Positions 1 through 7,757 of a DNA stretch of 10,611 nt are shown piece after piece; the stretch's first letter is position 1, and each line of letters begins with the position of its first letter. The translations under genes were made by a program, and so were the position numbers. A model generated the notes under the pieces. That model searched no databases. It was given only the letters and a program-made list of their open reading frames with translations, and was not told the DNA's origin. Origin of the DNA: Deltaproteobacteria bacterium (GTDB lineage Bacteria > Desulfobacterota_C > Deferrisomatia > Deferrisomatales > JACRMM01); the NCBI GenBank assembly GCA_016218905.1, contig JACRCS010000538.1:1-10611 (forward strand), read 5' to 3'.

Positions 1-234
1 GAGGTCGCCCAGCGAGTCCGAGCGGGCGCCGTCCCGGGTTGTCCCCGAGACCTCCCGATCGTCGCCCTCACCGCGCACGCCCTCGCCGGAGACCGCGAGC
101 GCTTCCTCGCGGCGGGCATGGACGACTACCTCTCGAAGCCGTTCTCGCCGGAGGCGTTGGACGCGGTGCTGGCGCGGCTGCAGGAGGGGGCGCTGAGGTG
201 CCCGCTCAGTCGTTCCCGGCCGGCGGGGAGATGA
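1..234 (+). CDS. Response-regulator receiver domain, C-terminal end (partial; probably a hybrid histidine kinase)
   Basis: The frame is open from base 1 and ends in TGA at 232-234, so only the last 77 residues are present and the start lies outside the window. The translation contains the second half of a CheY-like receiver domain: the beta-4 strand PIVALTAHA with its conserved Thr, then [17 protein letters not shown] with the conserved Lys of beta-5, then the last helix ([10 protein letters not shown]). The phosphoacceptor Asp would be upstream. The wording ALTAHA..GDRE...[11 protein letters not shown] is typical of receiver domains at the C-terminus of hybrid sensor kinases, and the protein stops soon after the domain with no DNA-binding output domain. 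A stand-alone receiver protein is also possible. It is followed by a hairpin terminator at 462-502. Family assignment is secure; the parent architecture is inferred. Confidence 0.85.
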   Translation, partial: EVAQRVRAGAVPGCPRDLPIVALTAHALAGDRERFLAAGMDDYLSKPFSPEALDAVLARLQEGALRCPLSRSRPAGR

Positions 235-337
235 GGATCGGCACTGGCGAGCGGCGCAGGAGGTCCTTCGTGAGGCCGCCGATATCGATGGCTCCGGGCT
301 CGGGGCCGCTGCTCGATCCCAAGACGATCAGGTCGCA
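206..337 (-). pseudogene. Universal stress protein (UspA family) C-terminal remnant
   Basis: On the minus strand 43 residues read CDLIVLGSSSG, then [20 protein letters not shown], ending in a TGA at 206-208. This is the pattern of the last third of a UspA-fold protein: the DLIVLGS strand, a glycine-rich ATP-binding-type loop, then the final helix and strand ([14 protein letters not shown]). Full-length family members have about 140 residues, so roughly 100 N-terminal residues are missing. The frame stays open only to about position 400, and that extra sequence does not resemble a Usp. The 3' end overlaps the receiver gene on the opposite strand by about 29 bases. I read it as a 5'-truncated relic with no start of its own. 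Confidence 0.5.
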
Positions 338-461
338 CAAGAGGAATCGATGTCCCTCGAAGTTCCTTCCTCCCACCCTTGCCGCCACGGGCGGGGCCTG
401 CTATCAATGGTTGCAATGGATGGGTGGGGGGACCCGAGAACCGTTTCCCTTTTTCGACACG

Positions 462-502
462 GAAGCCGCCGCGGGTGATCCCGCCGCGGCTTCTTCTTCT
501 TT
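462..502 (+). terminator. Rho-independent-type terminator downstream of the receiver gene
   Basis: GAAGCCGCCGCGGG (462-475) pairs with CCCGCCGCGGCTTC (480-493) with one mismatch around a four-base TGAT loop. A pyrimidine, T-rich run (TTCTTCTTT) follows directly on the plus strand. The T-rich side shows it acts on plus-strand transcription, so it would end the transcript of the receiver gene and insulate the patatin gene that starts at 575. Confidence 0.6.
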
Positions 503-574
503 GATGGCTTCCTCACGCACCGCCGCGAGGCAAGGCGCGCCCGCTTCTTACAGACCGAGCGAGGGAGGAGGACG

Positions 575-3500
575 ATGAACGGGAACTCTGCGTACGAATC
601 CACCCAGGAGGTCCGACTCGCCCTCGTCATGTACGGGGGCGTGTCGCTCGCCATCTACATCAACGGCGTCGCGCAGGAGATGCTTCGCGTCGTGCGGGCT
701 ACCGCTCCCGACGCCCTCGCGCCCCTGCCCGCCGCGGACGACGAACGACCCCCTTCCACCGAGGCAGTGTATCGCCGCCTGGGACAGTTGGCCGGGCGCC
801 TCGAAGAGGAGCGGGGTGGGCCCGTCGAGCGGGACGCCCCGATCCGGACGCGCTTCGTGGTGGACGTGATTTCGGGCACCTCCGCCGGGGGCATCAACGG
901 GCTCTACCTGGGAAAGGCGCTCGCCAACGGGCAGCGGCTCGACCAGCTCAAAAAGCTCTGGATCGACGAGGGCGACATCCGGCTGCTCCTCAACGACGCG
1001 AAGTCCGTGGAGGCGCCGCTCCAGCGTCAGGACCCGCCCCAGTCCCTCCTCAACAGCCAGCGCATGTACGCGAAGCTCCTCGCGGCGTTCAACGGCATGG
1101 ATGAGCGCGCCGGGGCCGGTACGCCCCTGGCCGACGAACTGGACGTCTTCGTGACCGCGACGGACGTCGAAGGCCTCGTCGTGCCGCTGCGCCTCGCCGA
1201 CAAGCTCGTCTACGAGCGGCGCCACGAGAACGTCTTCCACTTCGCCTACACCCGGAGCGCCGCCGCGGGGGCGGAGGACGCGAACGACTTCGTGCAGGAG
1301 AACAATCCCTTCCTCGCGTTCGCCGCGCGTTGCACGTCGGCGTTCCCGTTCGCCTTCGAGCCGATGACCCTGGCCGACATCGACCCCGTCCTGGAAGTCA
1401 CCCCTCCCTTCGCGGGGAAGCCGGACTGCGGCTCGGGGGCGGCGCGCTGGCGGAAGTTCTTTCCGAGCTACCTCCGGGCGTTGGCCGCGGCGCCCGCCCA
1501 GGTGCCCTTCCCCCACCGCTCCTTCGGAGACGGCGGGTATCTCGACAACAAGCCCTTCAGCTACGCCCTCGACGCGCTCGTGAAGCGGCACGCGGCCGTC
1601 CACGTCGAACGCAAGCTGATCTACGTGGAACCGGCGCCGGAGCATCCGGAGCGGGAGGCCCCGAGGCGCGCGAAGCCGGACGCCCTCGAGAATAGCCTCG
1701 CCGCCCTCATCAAGATCCCCGCGTACGAGACCATCCGCGAGGACCTCCAGCGCGTCCTGGAGCGCAACCGCGACATGGAGCGGGTGAAGCGCCTCCTCGC
1801 CCAAATCGAGCGGGACCTGGAGGAAGCGGGCCGGCGCGGCGAGCCGACGCGGCGCCCGGAGCTGAAGCCCGGTGAGTGGGTGAAGCTGGACGTGGCCGAG
1901 ATGCACACCCGGTTCGGGCCGGCGTACGTGGCGTACAACCGCTTGAAGGTCTCCTCGGTGACGGACGACCTCGTCTCGATGCTCGCGCGGCTCTACGAGT
2001 TCGACGAGCGCTCGTCGGTCTTCCAGGCCGTCCGCTGTCTCGTGCGCGCCTGGCGGGACCGGAACTACCTGGCTTACTGCGACCGCGCGACCCCGGGCGA
2101 GGGCGGCGCCCCGACCCAGAACCAGTTCCTGATGGACTTCGACGCGGCCTATCGGCTGCGCCGGATCCGCTTCGTCCTCAACAAGATCGACGACCTCTGG
2201 CGGCTCGACGCGCTCGCCGTGGAGATGTTGCGCTTCCGCGGCCAGAGCGCGTGGGTCGAACGGGCCGCGCCCGAGACCGCAACGGCGAAGGCGGAGTTTC
2301 GGCGCGAGCTGACGGCTATCAAGACCGCCCTGCTCCCCCTCTACCGGCGCCTGCAGGACCTCGAGCGCCAGCTCTGGCCGTCGTGGCGGCAGGAGAGCCC
2401 GCTCCTGGAGGCCGTCGGAGCGCTCGGCATCTCGTTGGACGATCTCTACTGCCTCCTCGGCGTCACCTCCGCGGGGCTCCGAGACGGGGAGGGCGGATGC
2501 CTGCGCCCGGCGGAGGCGCCCTTCCACGAAGAAGAGTGTACGCAACGCGCCCGGGAGTTCCTGGCCGGCAACCGGACGGCGAGGGAGTGGCTGGACGGGA
2601 CGGCGGACCGACTGCGGGGCCTTCTCCGGGCGGTCTGGAGCGACCCCGCGGCCGGGGCGATCGTCCAGGAGCTGCGCGAGCCCGGCCCGACCCCTCCGGC
2701 CGCGGCTGCCCGCGCCACCCTCCGGCACTACTTCGACCGCTACGAAGACTACGACCTCGTGCTCTTCCCGATCCTCTTCCAGACCGACGTCGTCGGCGAA
2801 GGGGCGGCGGTGGGAGTGATTCGCATCAGCCCCGAGGACGCCGGGTGCCTGAACGACGTCCTTCCCGGGAGCACGGGGTCCGCCGGGAAGCTCGCCGGCG
2901 CCGCCCTCGGCCACTTCGGCGGGTTCCTGGAGACCGAGTGGCGCCGGAACGACATGATGTGGGGGAGGCTCGACGCGGCGGAGCGCCTCATCACGGCCTC
3001 GCTCCCCGACGCACGGGACGAGGCGGATCGCAGACTCCTGATCGACGAGGCGCACAAGATCATCCTGCGGGAGGAGCTGAGCGACGGTCAGCGCTCGTCC
3101 CTCTACGACCGGCTCGCGGCGACCGGAGCGACGCCGGACACCCTCGCCTTCGCCAAGAGGATCCTCCTCGACGAGAAGGAGGCCCTCCGGGACTACTGCG
3201 AAAAGCTCGACCGGGAACCCAACCCGAAGGGGGCGCTCCGCGCCCTCGCCCGCGCTACCCAGGTCGTGGGCAAGATGCTCGAGGGGCTCGCGCAGCGCCG
3301 TCAGGTGGAGGTGAAGCGCCTCGCGCTCGTCGCGAGGCTCGGGCGGCTCTTCTGGGGGCTCGTGGAGGTGGCCCTGCCGAGGAGTCTGCCGCAGCTCCTC
3401 TTCAGCTATTGGCTCCAACTCGTCTACGCGTTCGCCGCCGCCCTGGTCGTGGCGGGTCTCACCTTCTCGTCGGCGGAGGTGCAGCGCGTCGGCTGGCGAC

Positions 3501-4402
3501 TGCTCGCCGCCACCGCGGCCGTCCACCTCGCCGCCGGGCTCCTCGGCGACTATATGCGCCGGAAGACTTCCACGATCGCGGCGCTGAAGACGCTCCTCGT
3601 CTTCGGCGTCCTCGGCTTCGCTGCGTTCGGCGCTTTCGAGGCGTGGCGGATCGTCGGCGAGGGGCTCGAGTGGTGGGCGGTCGCCCGGACGCCTCCCGAG
3701 TACCTCGTCAGAGCCCTCGGCACCGTCGGAGCCTTGATGGCGCTCCTGGGCCTTTGGATGAACCGCCACGCCAGGAGCCTCGACTTCGTGGGGAGGGGCT
3801 TCCGAACGAGCTCGGGCATCCAGGCGCCGATCCTGGCAATGCAGGTGCCCGAATCATCTCACGACGTCTTCACCGTGGCCGGGGGCACGCGCGACCCGGA
3901 CCGGGAGACGCTGGCGGAGATCCAGAAGGCCGACTTCGCCTTTATCGCGCTCTACTGGCTCCTCTTCGGCGGCCTCTCCTGGCTGATGGTGCGGAACGAC
4001 CCTGCCATGCTCCCTCTCGCCGTCGGGGCCTTCGGCTGCGGCACCGCCGCGGCGGGATTTGACGTCTTCGAGAACCTCCGCATCCTCGAGCTCCTGAGCG
4101 TGCCGCTCCCCCGTCATCGCAGGAAGGGCGACGAGCTCCAATCCCTGGTCGACCGTACGCGCCGGGCGGCCCTGGCCAAGTGGGCCCTAGTCTGGGTGAC
4201 GCTCCTGCTGCTCAGCCGGCTCTTCTTCGCCCTGGGTGGTTGGTGGACTGCGCCGGGCATCTGGTTCGTCGTCTCGGCCGTGGCGGGGCTCGGCGGGCTC
4301 TGGCGCCGGAAGTGGCTCGAGCTCGCTTCCGCAATCATGGGGCTGGGGGTCGTCGCGCTCGCGGCCCTGCTCCTGGCGCACCCGGGCTGGTTCCTGCGGT
4401 AG
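575..4402 (+). CDS. Patatin-like phospholipase with multi-pass membrane C-terminus
   Basis: This intact gene encodes 1275 residues. The start is well placed: GAGGGAGGAGG lies just upstream of the ATG. The N-terminal part is a patatin-like serine lipid hydrolase: an oxyanion-loop glycine pair in VMYGGVSLAIY (residues 18-28), the nucleophile elbow GTSAGG with Ser103, and the second member of the Ser-Asp dyad in FGDGGYLDNKPF (Asp319). All catalytic elements are present, so an active acyl hydrolase is expected. It resembles the long 'patatin-related protein' group rather than short plant-type patatins. Residues about 400-930 are a large, charged, mostly helical region of unknown role. From about residue 940 to the end there are eight or nine hydrophobic segments, so the enzyme is probably anchored in the inner membrane with the catalytic part in the cytoplasm. 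It stands alone, with no cotranscribed neighbour. Its substrate cannot be read from sequence. Confidence 0.9.
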   Translation: MNGNSAYESTQEVRLALVMYGGVSLAIYINGVAQEMLRVVRATAPDALAPLPAADDERPPSTEAVYRRLGQLAGRLEEERGGPVERDAPIRTRFVVDVISGTSAGGINGLYLGKALANGQRLDQLKKLWIDEGDIRLLLNDAKSVEAPLQRQDPPQSLLNSQRMYAKLLAAFNGMDERAGAGTPLADELDVFVTATDVEGLVVPLRLADKLVYERRHENVFHFAYTRSAAAGAEDANDFVQENNPFLAFAARCTSAFPFAFEPMTLADIDPVLEVTPPFAGKPDCGSGAARWRKFFPSYLRALAAAPAQVPFPHRSFGDGGYLDNKPFSYALDALVKRHAAVHVERKLIYVEPAPEHPEREAPRRAKPDALENSLAALIKIPAYETIREDLQRVLERNRDMERVKRLLAQIERDLEEAGRRGEPTRRPELKPGEWVKLDVAEMHTRFGPAYVAYNRLKVSSVTDDLVSMLARLYEFDERSSVFQAVRCLVRAWRDRNYLAYCDRATPGEGGAPTQNQFLMDFDAAYRLRRIRFVLNKIDDLWRLDALAVEMLRFRGQSAWVERAAPETATAKAEFRRELTAIKTALLPLYRRLQDLERQLWPSWRQESPLLEAVGALGISLDDLYCLLGVTSAGLRDGEGGCLRPAEAPFHEEECTQRAREFLAGNRTAREWLDGTADRLRGLLRAVWSDPAAGAIVQELREPGPTPPAAAARATLRHYFDRYEDYDLVLFPILFQTDVVGEGAAVGVIRISPEDAGCLNDVLPGSTGSAGKLAGAALGHFGGFLETEWRRNDMMWGRLDAAERLITASLPDARDEADRRLLIDEAHKIILREELSDGQRSSLYDRLAATGATPDTLAFAKRILLDEKEALRDYCEKLDREPNPKGALRALARATQVVGKMLEGLAQRRQVEVKRLALVARLGRLFWGLVEVALPRSLPQLLFSYWLQLVYAFAAALVVAGLTFSSAEVQRVGWRLLAATAAVHLAAGLLGDYMRRKTSTIAALKTLLVFGVLGFAAFGAFEAWRIVGEGLEWWAVARTPPEYLVRALGTVGALMALLGLWMNRHARSLDFVGRGFRTSSGIQAPILAMQVPESSHDVFTVAGGTRDPDRETLAEIQKADFAFIALYWLLFGGLSWLMVRNDPAMLPLAVGAFGCGTAAAGFDVFENLRILELLSVPLPRHRRKGDELQSLVDRTRRAALAKWALVWVTLLLLSRLFFALGGWWTAPGIWFVVSAVAGLGGLWRRKWLELASAIMGLGVVALAALLLAHPGWFLR

Positions 4403-4500
4403 CCGCGGCATCCCGTCTCGTGCCGGAGAGCGCGGGTCGGGATGGGATGCGGTCCGCGTCGGACGGGGCGGCTTCCGGGGGAGGTCAGAGTCCAGCAGCG

Positions 4501-4581
4501 CTAGATATCCAGGTTCCCCGTCTCCACCGCGAGCTCCCGGATGAACTCCTTCCGCGGCTCGCCGTTATCACGCCTCCCCCC
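4501..4581 (-). pseudogene. GyrB-like C-terminal tail, immediately 3' of the tauE-like gene and in the same frame
   Basis: On the minus strand, the codons directly after the TGA of the exporter gene (4582-4584) stay open for 26 residues and end EPRKEFIRELAVETGNLDI at a TAG (4501-4503). That ending resembles the extreme C-terminus of DNA gyrase subunit B, which typically reads D.VEPRR.FI...A....NLDI. Nothing else of gyrB is present. Two readings are possible: a leftover 3' end of a gyrB gene whose body was replaced by the exporter gene, or a chance or acquired extension. There is no start codon or ribosome site, so it is unlikely to be translated except by read-through of the TGA. The match rests on about a dozen recognisable positions from memory. 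Confidence 0.45.
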
Positions 4582-5340
4582 TCACCCGTTAACAAACGCA
4601 TCGTAGAGGAGCTTCAGCGTCGTCGCGAAGACGACGGCGAGGAAGACCGGCCGGACGAAGCCGGGGCCCCGGCGCAGGACCAGGTGGGCGCCGATGCGCG
4701 CGCCGGCCGCCTGCCCCGCCCCCATGAGGAGCCCCGTCCAGAGGAGCACGTCCCCTCCGGCGGTGAAGACGGCCAAAGAGACGACGTTGCTCGTGAAGTT
4801 CATGATCTTCGTATAGCAGGTGGCCCGGGCCAGGTTGAAGCCCAGGAGGACGACGAAGGCGATCGCCCAGAAGGAGCCCGTTCCCGGGCCGAAGAAGCCG
4901 TCGTAGAAGCCGAGGCCGACCCCGACGACGGGGTAGAAGAGCGCGGGCGAGAGGCGCGGGTGCACGTCCTCGAACCCCAGCCTGGGCGTGAAGAGCGCGT
5001 AGAGGAAGATCCCGAGGAGGAGCAGCGGGATGAGGCGCCGGAGGAGATCCGGCGACAGTTGCTGGACGCACCGGGTCCCGAGGACCGCGCCCACCAGCGT
5101 GCAGGCGATCCCGCCGCCGGCCTGGCGCCAGGAGACGCCCCCGCTCCGCAGGTAGGTCCGGGCCGCCATGAAGCTCCCGAAGGACGCCTGGAGCTTGTTC
5201 GTCCCCAGCGCGAGGTGCGGGGGGAGCCCCGTCCCGAGGAGGACGGGGACCGTCAGGAGCCCGCCGCCGCCGGCAATGGCGTCCACGAGCCCTGCCGCGA
5301 GGGCCGTCGCAAAGAGGAGGAGATGCATCGAAAGCGTCAC
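4582..5340 (-). CDS. TauE/SafE family anion exporter (YfcA-like membrane protein)
   Basis: The product has 252 residues, the normal length for this family of inner-membrane permeases thought to export sulfite, sulfoacetate or related organosulfur anions. The two half-repeats are visible: GLVDAIAGGGGLLTVPVLL (residues 18-35) with GTNKLQASFGS (46-56), and GFYDGFFGPGTGSFW (144-158) with KIMNFTSNVVSL (178-189). The GG-rich first motif and the NKLQ box are typical of the YfcA branch. About seven hydrophobic segments are present. The start is GTG at 5338-5340: a GGGGAGG site lies six bases upstream, which favours it over the ATG four codons further in. No sulfur-metabolism gene lies beside it, so the substrate is open. 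The gene is convergent with the patatin gene. Confidence 0.9.
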   Translation of the reverse strand: MTLSMHLLLFATALAAGLVDAIAGGGGLLTVPVLLGTGLPPHLALGTNKLQASFGSFMAARTYLRSGGVSWRQAGGGIACTLVGAVLGTRCVQQLSPDLLRRLIPLLLLGIFLYALFTPRLGFEDVHPRLSPALFYPVVGVGLGFYDGFFGPGTGSFWAIAFVVLLGFNLARATCYTKIMNFTSNVVSLAVFTAGGDVLLWTGLLMGAGQAAGARIGAHLVLRRGPGFVRPVFLAVVFATTLKLLYDAFVNG

Positions 5341-5437
5341 AGCGGGCCTCCCCGGGACTTGCGCAGGGGGAGTGTGACGGGGCCGCGGGCTCCCGTCAAC
5401 GGGTGAAGGCGCCCCAGGTGGCCCGTGCGATTTGGTT

Positions 5438-5455
5438 CGCGCGTCACGACGCGCG
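5438..5455. other. Perfect 7-bp hairpin in the exporter/TRAP intergenic region
   Basis: CGCGCGT and ACGCGCG form a perfect stem around a CACG loop. No T-run follows on either strand, so it is not a standard terminator. It lies between the start of the exporter gene and the breakpoint of the truncated TRAP gene. The rest of 5341-5533 shows no recognisable gene. Confidence 0.3.
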
Positions 5456-5533
5456 GGACGAAAGGGGGCGAATCAGCGCGGGTCGCCCTGCGAACCGCGA
5501 GCCCCACCGCCGTTCGTCCGTGGCAGGGGCTGA

Positions 5534-6376
5534 ACGTCAGGCAAGATCACCGCCGTCTTCTGGGCGACGGTCATCGCCGTCGCCCTCAGCTTCGTCCGCA
5601 GAGAGTGCGCGCTCACCCCGGGCCGGCTCCTGCGCGCCCTCGAGGCGGGGTCCGTCGGAGTGTTGGGAGTGGCGGTGACCTGCGCGGCGGCCGGGCTGAT
5701 CGTGGGCGTCGTGACCCTGACGGGGCTGGGGCTGAAGTTCAGCTCGATCATCATCGAGTACGCGGGCCGAAGCGTCTTCCTCACGGCCCTCTACAGCGGG
5801 CTGATCGTCTGGCTCGTGGGCCTCGCCGTCCCGGTCACCGCCTCGTACATCATCTGCGCGGTCATCGTCGCGCCGGCGCTGACGCGGCTCGGGGTCACCG
5901 AGGCCGCGGCGCACATGTTCATCTTCTATTACGCCGTCCTGTCGGAGGTCTCACCCCCGACCGCGCTCTCCCCCTTCGCGGCCGCCGCCATCACCGGGGG
6001 CAACCCGTACCGGACGACGCTCCACTCGTGGAAGTACACGTTGCCCGCCTTCGTGGTGCCCTTCATGTTCGTGCTGGATCCGGCGGGCGCGGGGATTCTG
6101 CTGACCGGCCCGTGGACCGGGATCGTGTGGACGAGCCTCACCGCCTGCGTCGGCATCGCCGCCCTGGCCGGCGGGGTCCAGGGCTGGCTCCTCGAGCGGA
6201 CCTCTCCGCTCGAGCGGCTCTTCCTGGTGACCGCGGGCCTGCTCCTCGTCTACCCGCGGCCCCTCTTCGACTGCCTCGGGATTGCCCTCGTCGCCCTCAC
6301 CGCAGGGATGCAGGCGGGCCTGCTGCCGCGCTTCGGGGCAACTGCCGCGCCGGCCCGCAGGGAAGCGGATCGCTGA
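5534..6376 (+). pseudogene. TRAP transporter fused permease (DctQM-type), 5'-truncated
   Basis: The open frame gives 280 residues that match the C-terminal portion of TRAP-type fused 4TM/12TM permeases, which drive Na+/H+-coupled uptake of carboxylates with a periplasmic binding protein. Visible family features are the lead-in TPGRLLRALEAGSVGVLGVA, then AAAGLIVGVVTLTGLGLKFS, the VPVTASYIICAVIVAPAL box, LSEVSPPTALSPFAAAAITG, and LPAFVVPFMFV near the end. Family members usually have 640-860 residues, so the DctQ-like part and the first half of DctM are missing. Recognisable TRAP sequence begins at about 5543, only a few codons after an in-frame TGA at 5531-5533. There is no good start before GTG 5660, which lies inside a conserved segment. 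No TRAP sequence appears in the other frames upstream, so this is truncation and not a simple frameshift. No DctP-like gene is nearby. It is probably non-functional. Confidence 0.8.
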
Positions 6377-6468
6377 ACCGCGGGCGCTCTCGAACGTGCA
6401 CGGACCGCGCACCGCGCACCCGGGCAGGGTCCCGTTTTCGGTAGACGCCCTCACCCCCTCCCGCAGAA

Positions 6469-6497
6469 CGGGCGTTCCTGCTTTCGTGCCTTTCGAA
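6469..6497 (-). repeat. Dispersed repeat, copy 1 (inverted, core only)
   Basis: Read on the minus strand, this gives TTCGAAAGGCACGAAAGCAG followed by GAACGCCCG. It matches the core of the plus-orientation copies at 6607, 8267, 8367 and 8912. It lies head-to-head with the block at 6521-6571 and the copy at 6607. Confidence 0.6.
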
Positions 6498-6520
6498 TGC
6501 GGCGTCCTCGAGAGGGAGGT

Positions 6521-6571
6521 CCGTCCCGCCGTCCTCTCCCGAACCGATATTCGCCTGCCCCCCAAGCCCCT
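6521..6571 (+). repeat. Dispersed repeat, right-flank block (partner of 8391-8440)
   Basis: Positions 6522-6571 and 8391-8440 differ at only three of 50 positions. Both begin CGTCCCGCCGTCC, pass through CTCCCGAACCG and TATTCGCCTG, and end CCCCCAAGCCCCT. After that last T the two sequences diverge, which marks a likely right border of the repeat. Confidence 0.75.
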
Positions 6572-6606
6572 CCTGACCTGCTCTCGCCAGCCGCGGGCTG
6601 GGGCCA

Positions 6607-6638
6607 TCCGAAAAGACAGGAAAAGCAAGAACGTCTCG
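6607..6638 (+). repeat. Dispersed repeat, copy 2
   Basis: TCCGAAAAGACAGGAAAAGC followed by AAGAACGTCTCG is a diverged copy of the core seen at 8267, 8367 and 8912. The preceding bases (CCGCGGGCTGGGGCCA) partly resemble those before the 8267 copy. Together with the copies at 6469 and 6521 it fills most of the gene-free stretch 6377-6680. Confidence 0.6.
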
Positions 6639-6680
6639 CCCCGAAGTTCCCTTACGTCCCGTTGACGTCCCGGCTCTCTT

Positions 6681-6709
6681 TTGTCAGCACCCGACCTCGT
6701 GCTTAGGTT
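6681..6709 (+). promoter_or_regulatory. Possible sigma70-type promoter for the DUF1579 gene
   Basis: TTGTCA (6681-6686; five of six to TTGACA) is followed after 17 bases by TAGGTT (6704-6709; three of six to TATAAT). This would place the transcript start near 6716, about 45 bases before the ATG. The -10 match is weak, so this is a candidate only. A short inverted repeat CTCGGC/GCCGAG (6721-6746) lies just before the ribosome site. Confidence 0.3.
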
Positions 6710-6759
6710 CAGCGACAAGGCTCGGCCGACCAGGGCAGGAGCCGAGAAGGAGGTGTGCG

Positions 6760-7314
6760 ATGGCGAAGAAGGCGAAAGGGAAGGTGTCCGCGGAGGAGAT
6801 GATGGCGGTCTACGAGAAGTTCGCGGTGCCGAGCGCGCCGCACCAGCTGCTCGCAAGCCTCGCCGGTGCGTGGACCACCCGGACCACGGCCTGGATGGAG
6901 CCGGGGCAGCCGCCGGTGGAGGGCACGGGCACGTGCCACCAGAAGATGCTCCTCGGCGGGCGCTACCTGCAGCAGGAGTACGCCGGTGAGATGATGGGCA
7001 AGCCCTTCGAGGGCGTGAACCTCCTCGGCTACGACAACTTCACGAAGAAGTACCAGTCCGTGTGGATCGACTCCATGAGCACCGGGGTCTATTACTTCGA
7101 GGGCGCGGCCAGCGCCGACGGGAGGACCATCACCCAGGAGAGCCACTACGAGGATCCGGTGCGGGGCCCCATGACCTGGCGCAGCGTGATGAGGATCGTC
7201 GACAACGACGCGCTCGAGTACGAGATGTTCGTCACCCCGGAGGGCGGCGCCGAGGAGAAGATGATGGAAATGACTGTGAGCCGTGTGCGGCAGGAGGCGA
7301 AGAAGGCGGCATGA
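6760..7314 (+). CDS. DUF1579 domain-containing protein
   Basis: The product has 184 residues and the start is supported by AAGGAGGT six bases upstream of the ATG. After a short lysine-rich N-terminus it shows the DUF1579 pattern: LAGAWTTRTTAWMEPGQPP (residues 34-52), the GTGTC and LLGGRYLQQEYAG segments (55-76), GKPFEGVNLLGYDNFTKKY (80-98) and WIDSMSTGVYYFEG (102-115). The fold is a small beta-barrel, and most members are of unknown function. There is no signal peptide, so the protein is probably cytoplasmic. It is monocistronic: repeats lie upstream and toxin-antitoxin remnants run in the opposite direction downstream. Length and codon use look normal, and it is one of the clearly intact genes of the window. 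Confidence 0.9.
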   Translation: MAKKAKGKVSAEEMMAVYEKFAVPSAPHQLLASLAGAWTTRTTAWMEPGQPPVEGTGTCHQKMLLGGRYLQQEYAGEMMGKPFEGVNLLGYDNFTKKYQSVWIDSMSTGVYYFEGAASADGRTITQESHYEDPVRGPMTWRSVMRIVDNDALEYEMFVTPEGGAEEKMMEMTVSRVRQEAKKAA

Positions 7315-7430
7315 GCTCTGCAGCCTCCTCGAGGACGGCCGGCTCCGACGCCTGAAGACCGGCGGAGCGACCCTCCTCGAGAGGCGGGAGTTCCACGAAT
7401 TCCAGACGCTGGAAAGAGAATCCTAAGAGG

Positions 7431-7757
7431 TCAAGTCCAACCGGCGGCCCCTCGCGAAGCATGTCCTCGACCAGGTCCGAATCCAACCCCGCGACCCCTA
7501 GGCTCGCAAGCCGAAGGCCGAGAACTCGGCCTCGGGAAACCGCTCCCGAACCCGGGACGCGAAGAGTTCGAAGATCCGACGGTCTTCGGCATCCTCAGAT
7601 ATCCGATCCACGCCTTCAGTACCTTCTCGGCAGCCTGCTGGGCGTGGAAACCGAAAATCTCGTCGGCGAACACCTCCGCGTCCATCATGCCCGTCAACGC
7701 CCGGAGGTCCTTCTCGGCCATCGCGAGCAGCGACGCGGCGTGGTCAAGCTCGCTCAT
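7431..7757 (-). pseudogene. HEPN-domain (HepT-like) toxin, truncated
   Basis: The ATG at 7755-7757 overlaps the end of the upstream MNT frame by 14 bases, the usual arrangement for mntA-hepT pairs. Residues 1-51 are a good HEPN N-terminal half: MSELDHAASLLAMAEKDLRA, then FADEIFGFHAQQAAEKVLKAWI. From residue 52 the similarity stops and the frame continues as low-complexity sequence to a TGA at 7431. The second HEPN half, which carries the R-x4-6-H RNase motif, is absent. In known systems HepT is an RNase toxin held in check by AMPylation from MntA. This copy should be inactive. The cause is probably deletion or replacement at about 7605 and not a point frameshift, since no frame resumes a HEPN sequence. 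Confidence 0.65.
7498..7611 (-). pseudogene. Remnant of a second type of MNT nucleotidyltransferase (N-terminal piece)
   Basis: A 37-residue minus-strand frame (GTG at 7609-7611, TAG at 7498-7500) contains IFELFASRVRERFPEAEFSA followed by FGLRA. This resembles the entry to the catalytic loop of small MNT-fold nucleotidyltransferases, where ELFASRVRERFPEA is normally followed by .AFGSRARG...SD.D. Here the GSR box is corrupted and a stop follows. In a neighbouring frame the sequence resumes as GVAGLDSDL, as if the loop were frameshifted. It begins at the point where HEPN similarity ends, so it looks like a fusion scar between two module fragments. The call is tentative because the diagnostic motif is broken. 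Confidence 0.35.

Noticed and set aside
548..3769. A 1073-residue open frame on the minus strand across the patatin gene
   Set aside because: It is the antisense shadow of a GC-rich gene: composition is dominated by E, R, G and L, no family is recognisable, and the plus-strand frame has clear catalytic motifs.
1876..4062. A 728-residue plus-strand frame inside the patatin gene
   Set aside because: It is an out-of-frame shadow made almost wholly of R, G, A and P, without domain features.
4409..4444. Inverted repeat CATCCCG/CGGGATG after the patatin stop, as a terminator
   Set aside because: The stem is only 7 bp, the loop is 22 bases and there is no T-run.
7313..7426. Plus-strand tail ELCSLLEDGRLRRLKTGGAT... 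ending in TAA, as another gene 3' remnant
   Set aside because: It looks somewhat protein-like, but I recognise no family. There is no start, and the opposite strand is equally open, so coding direction cannot be decided.
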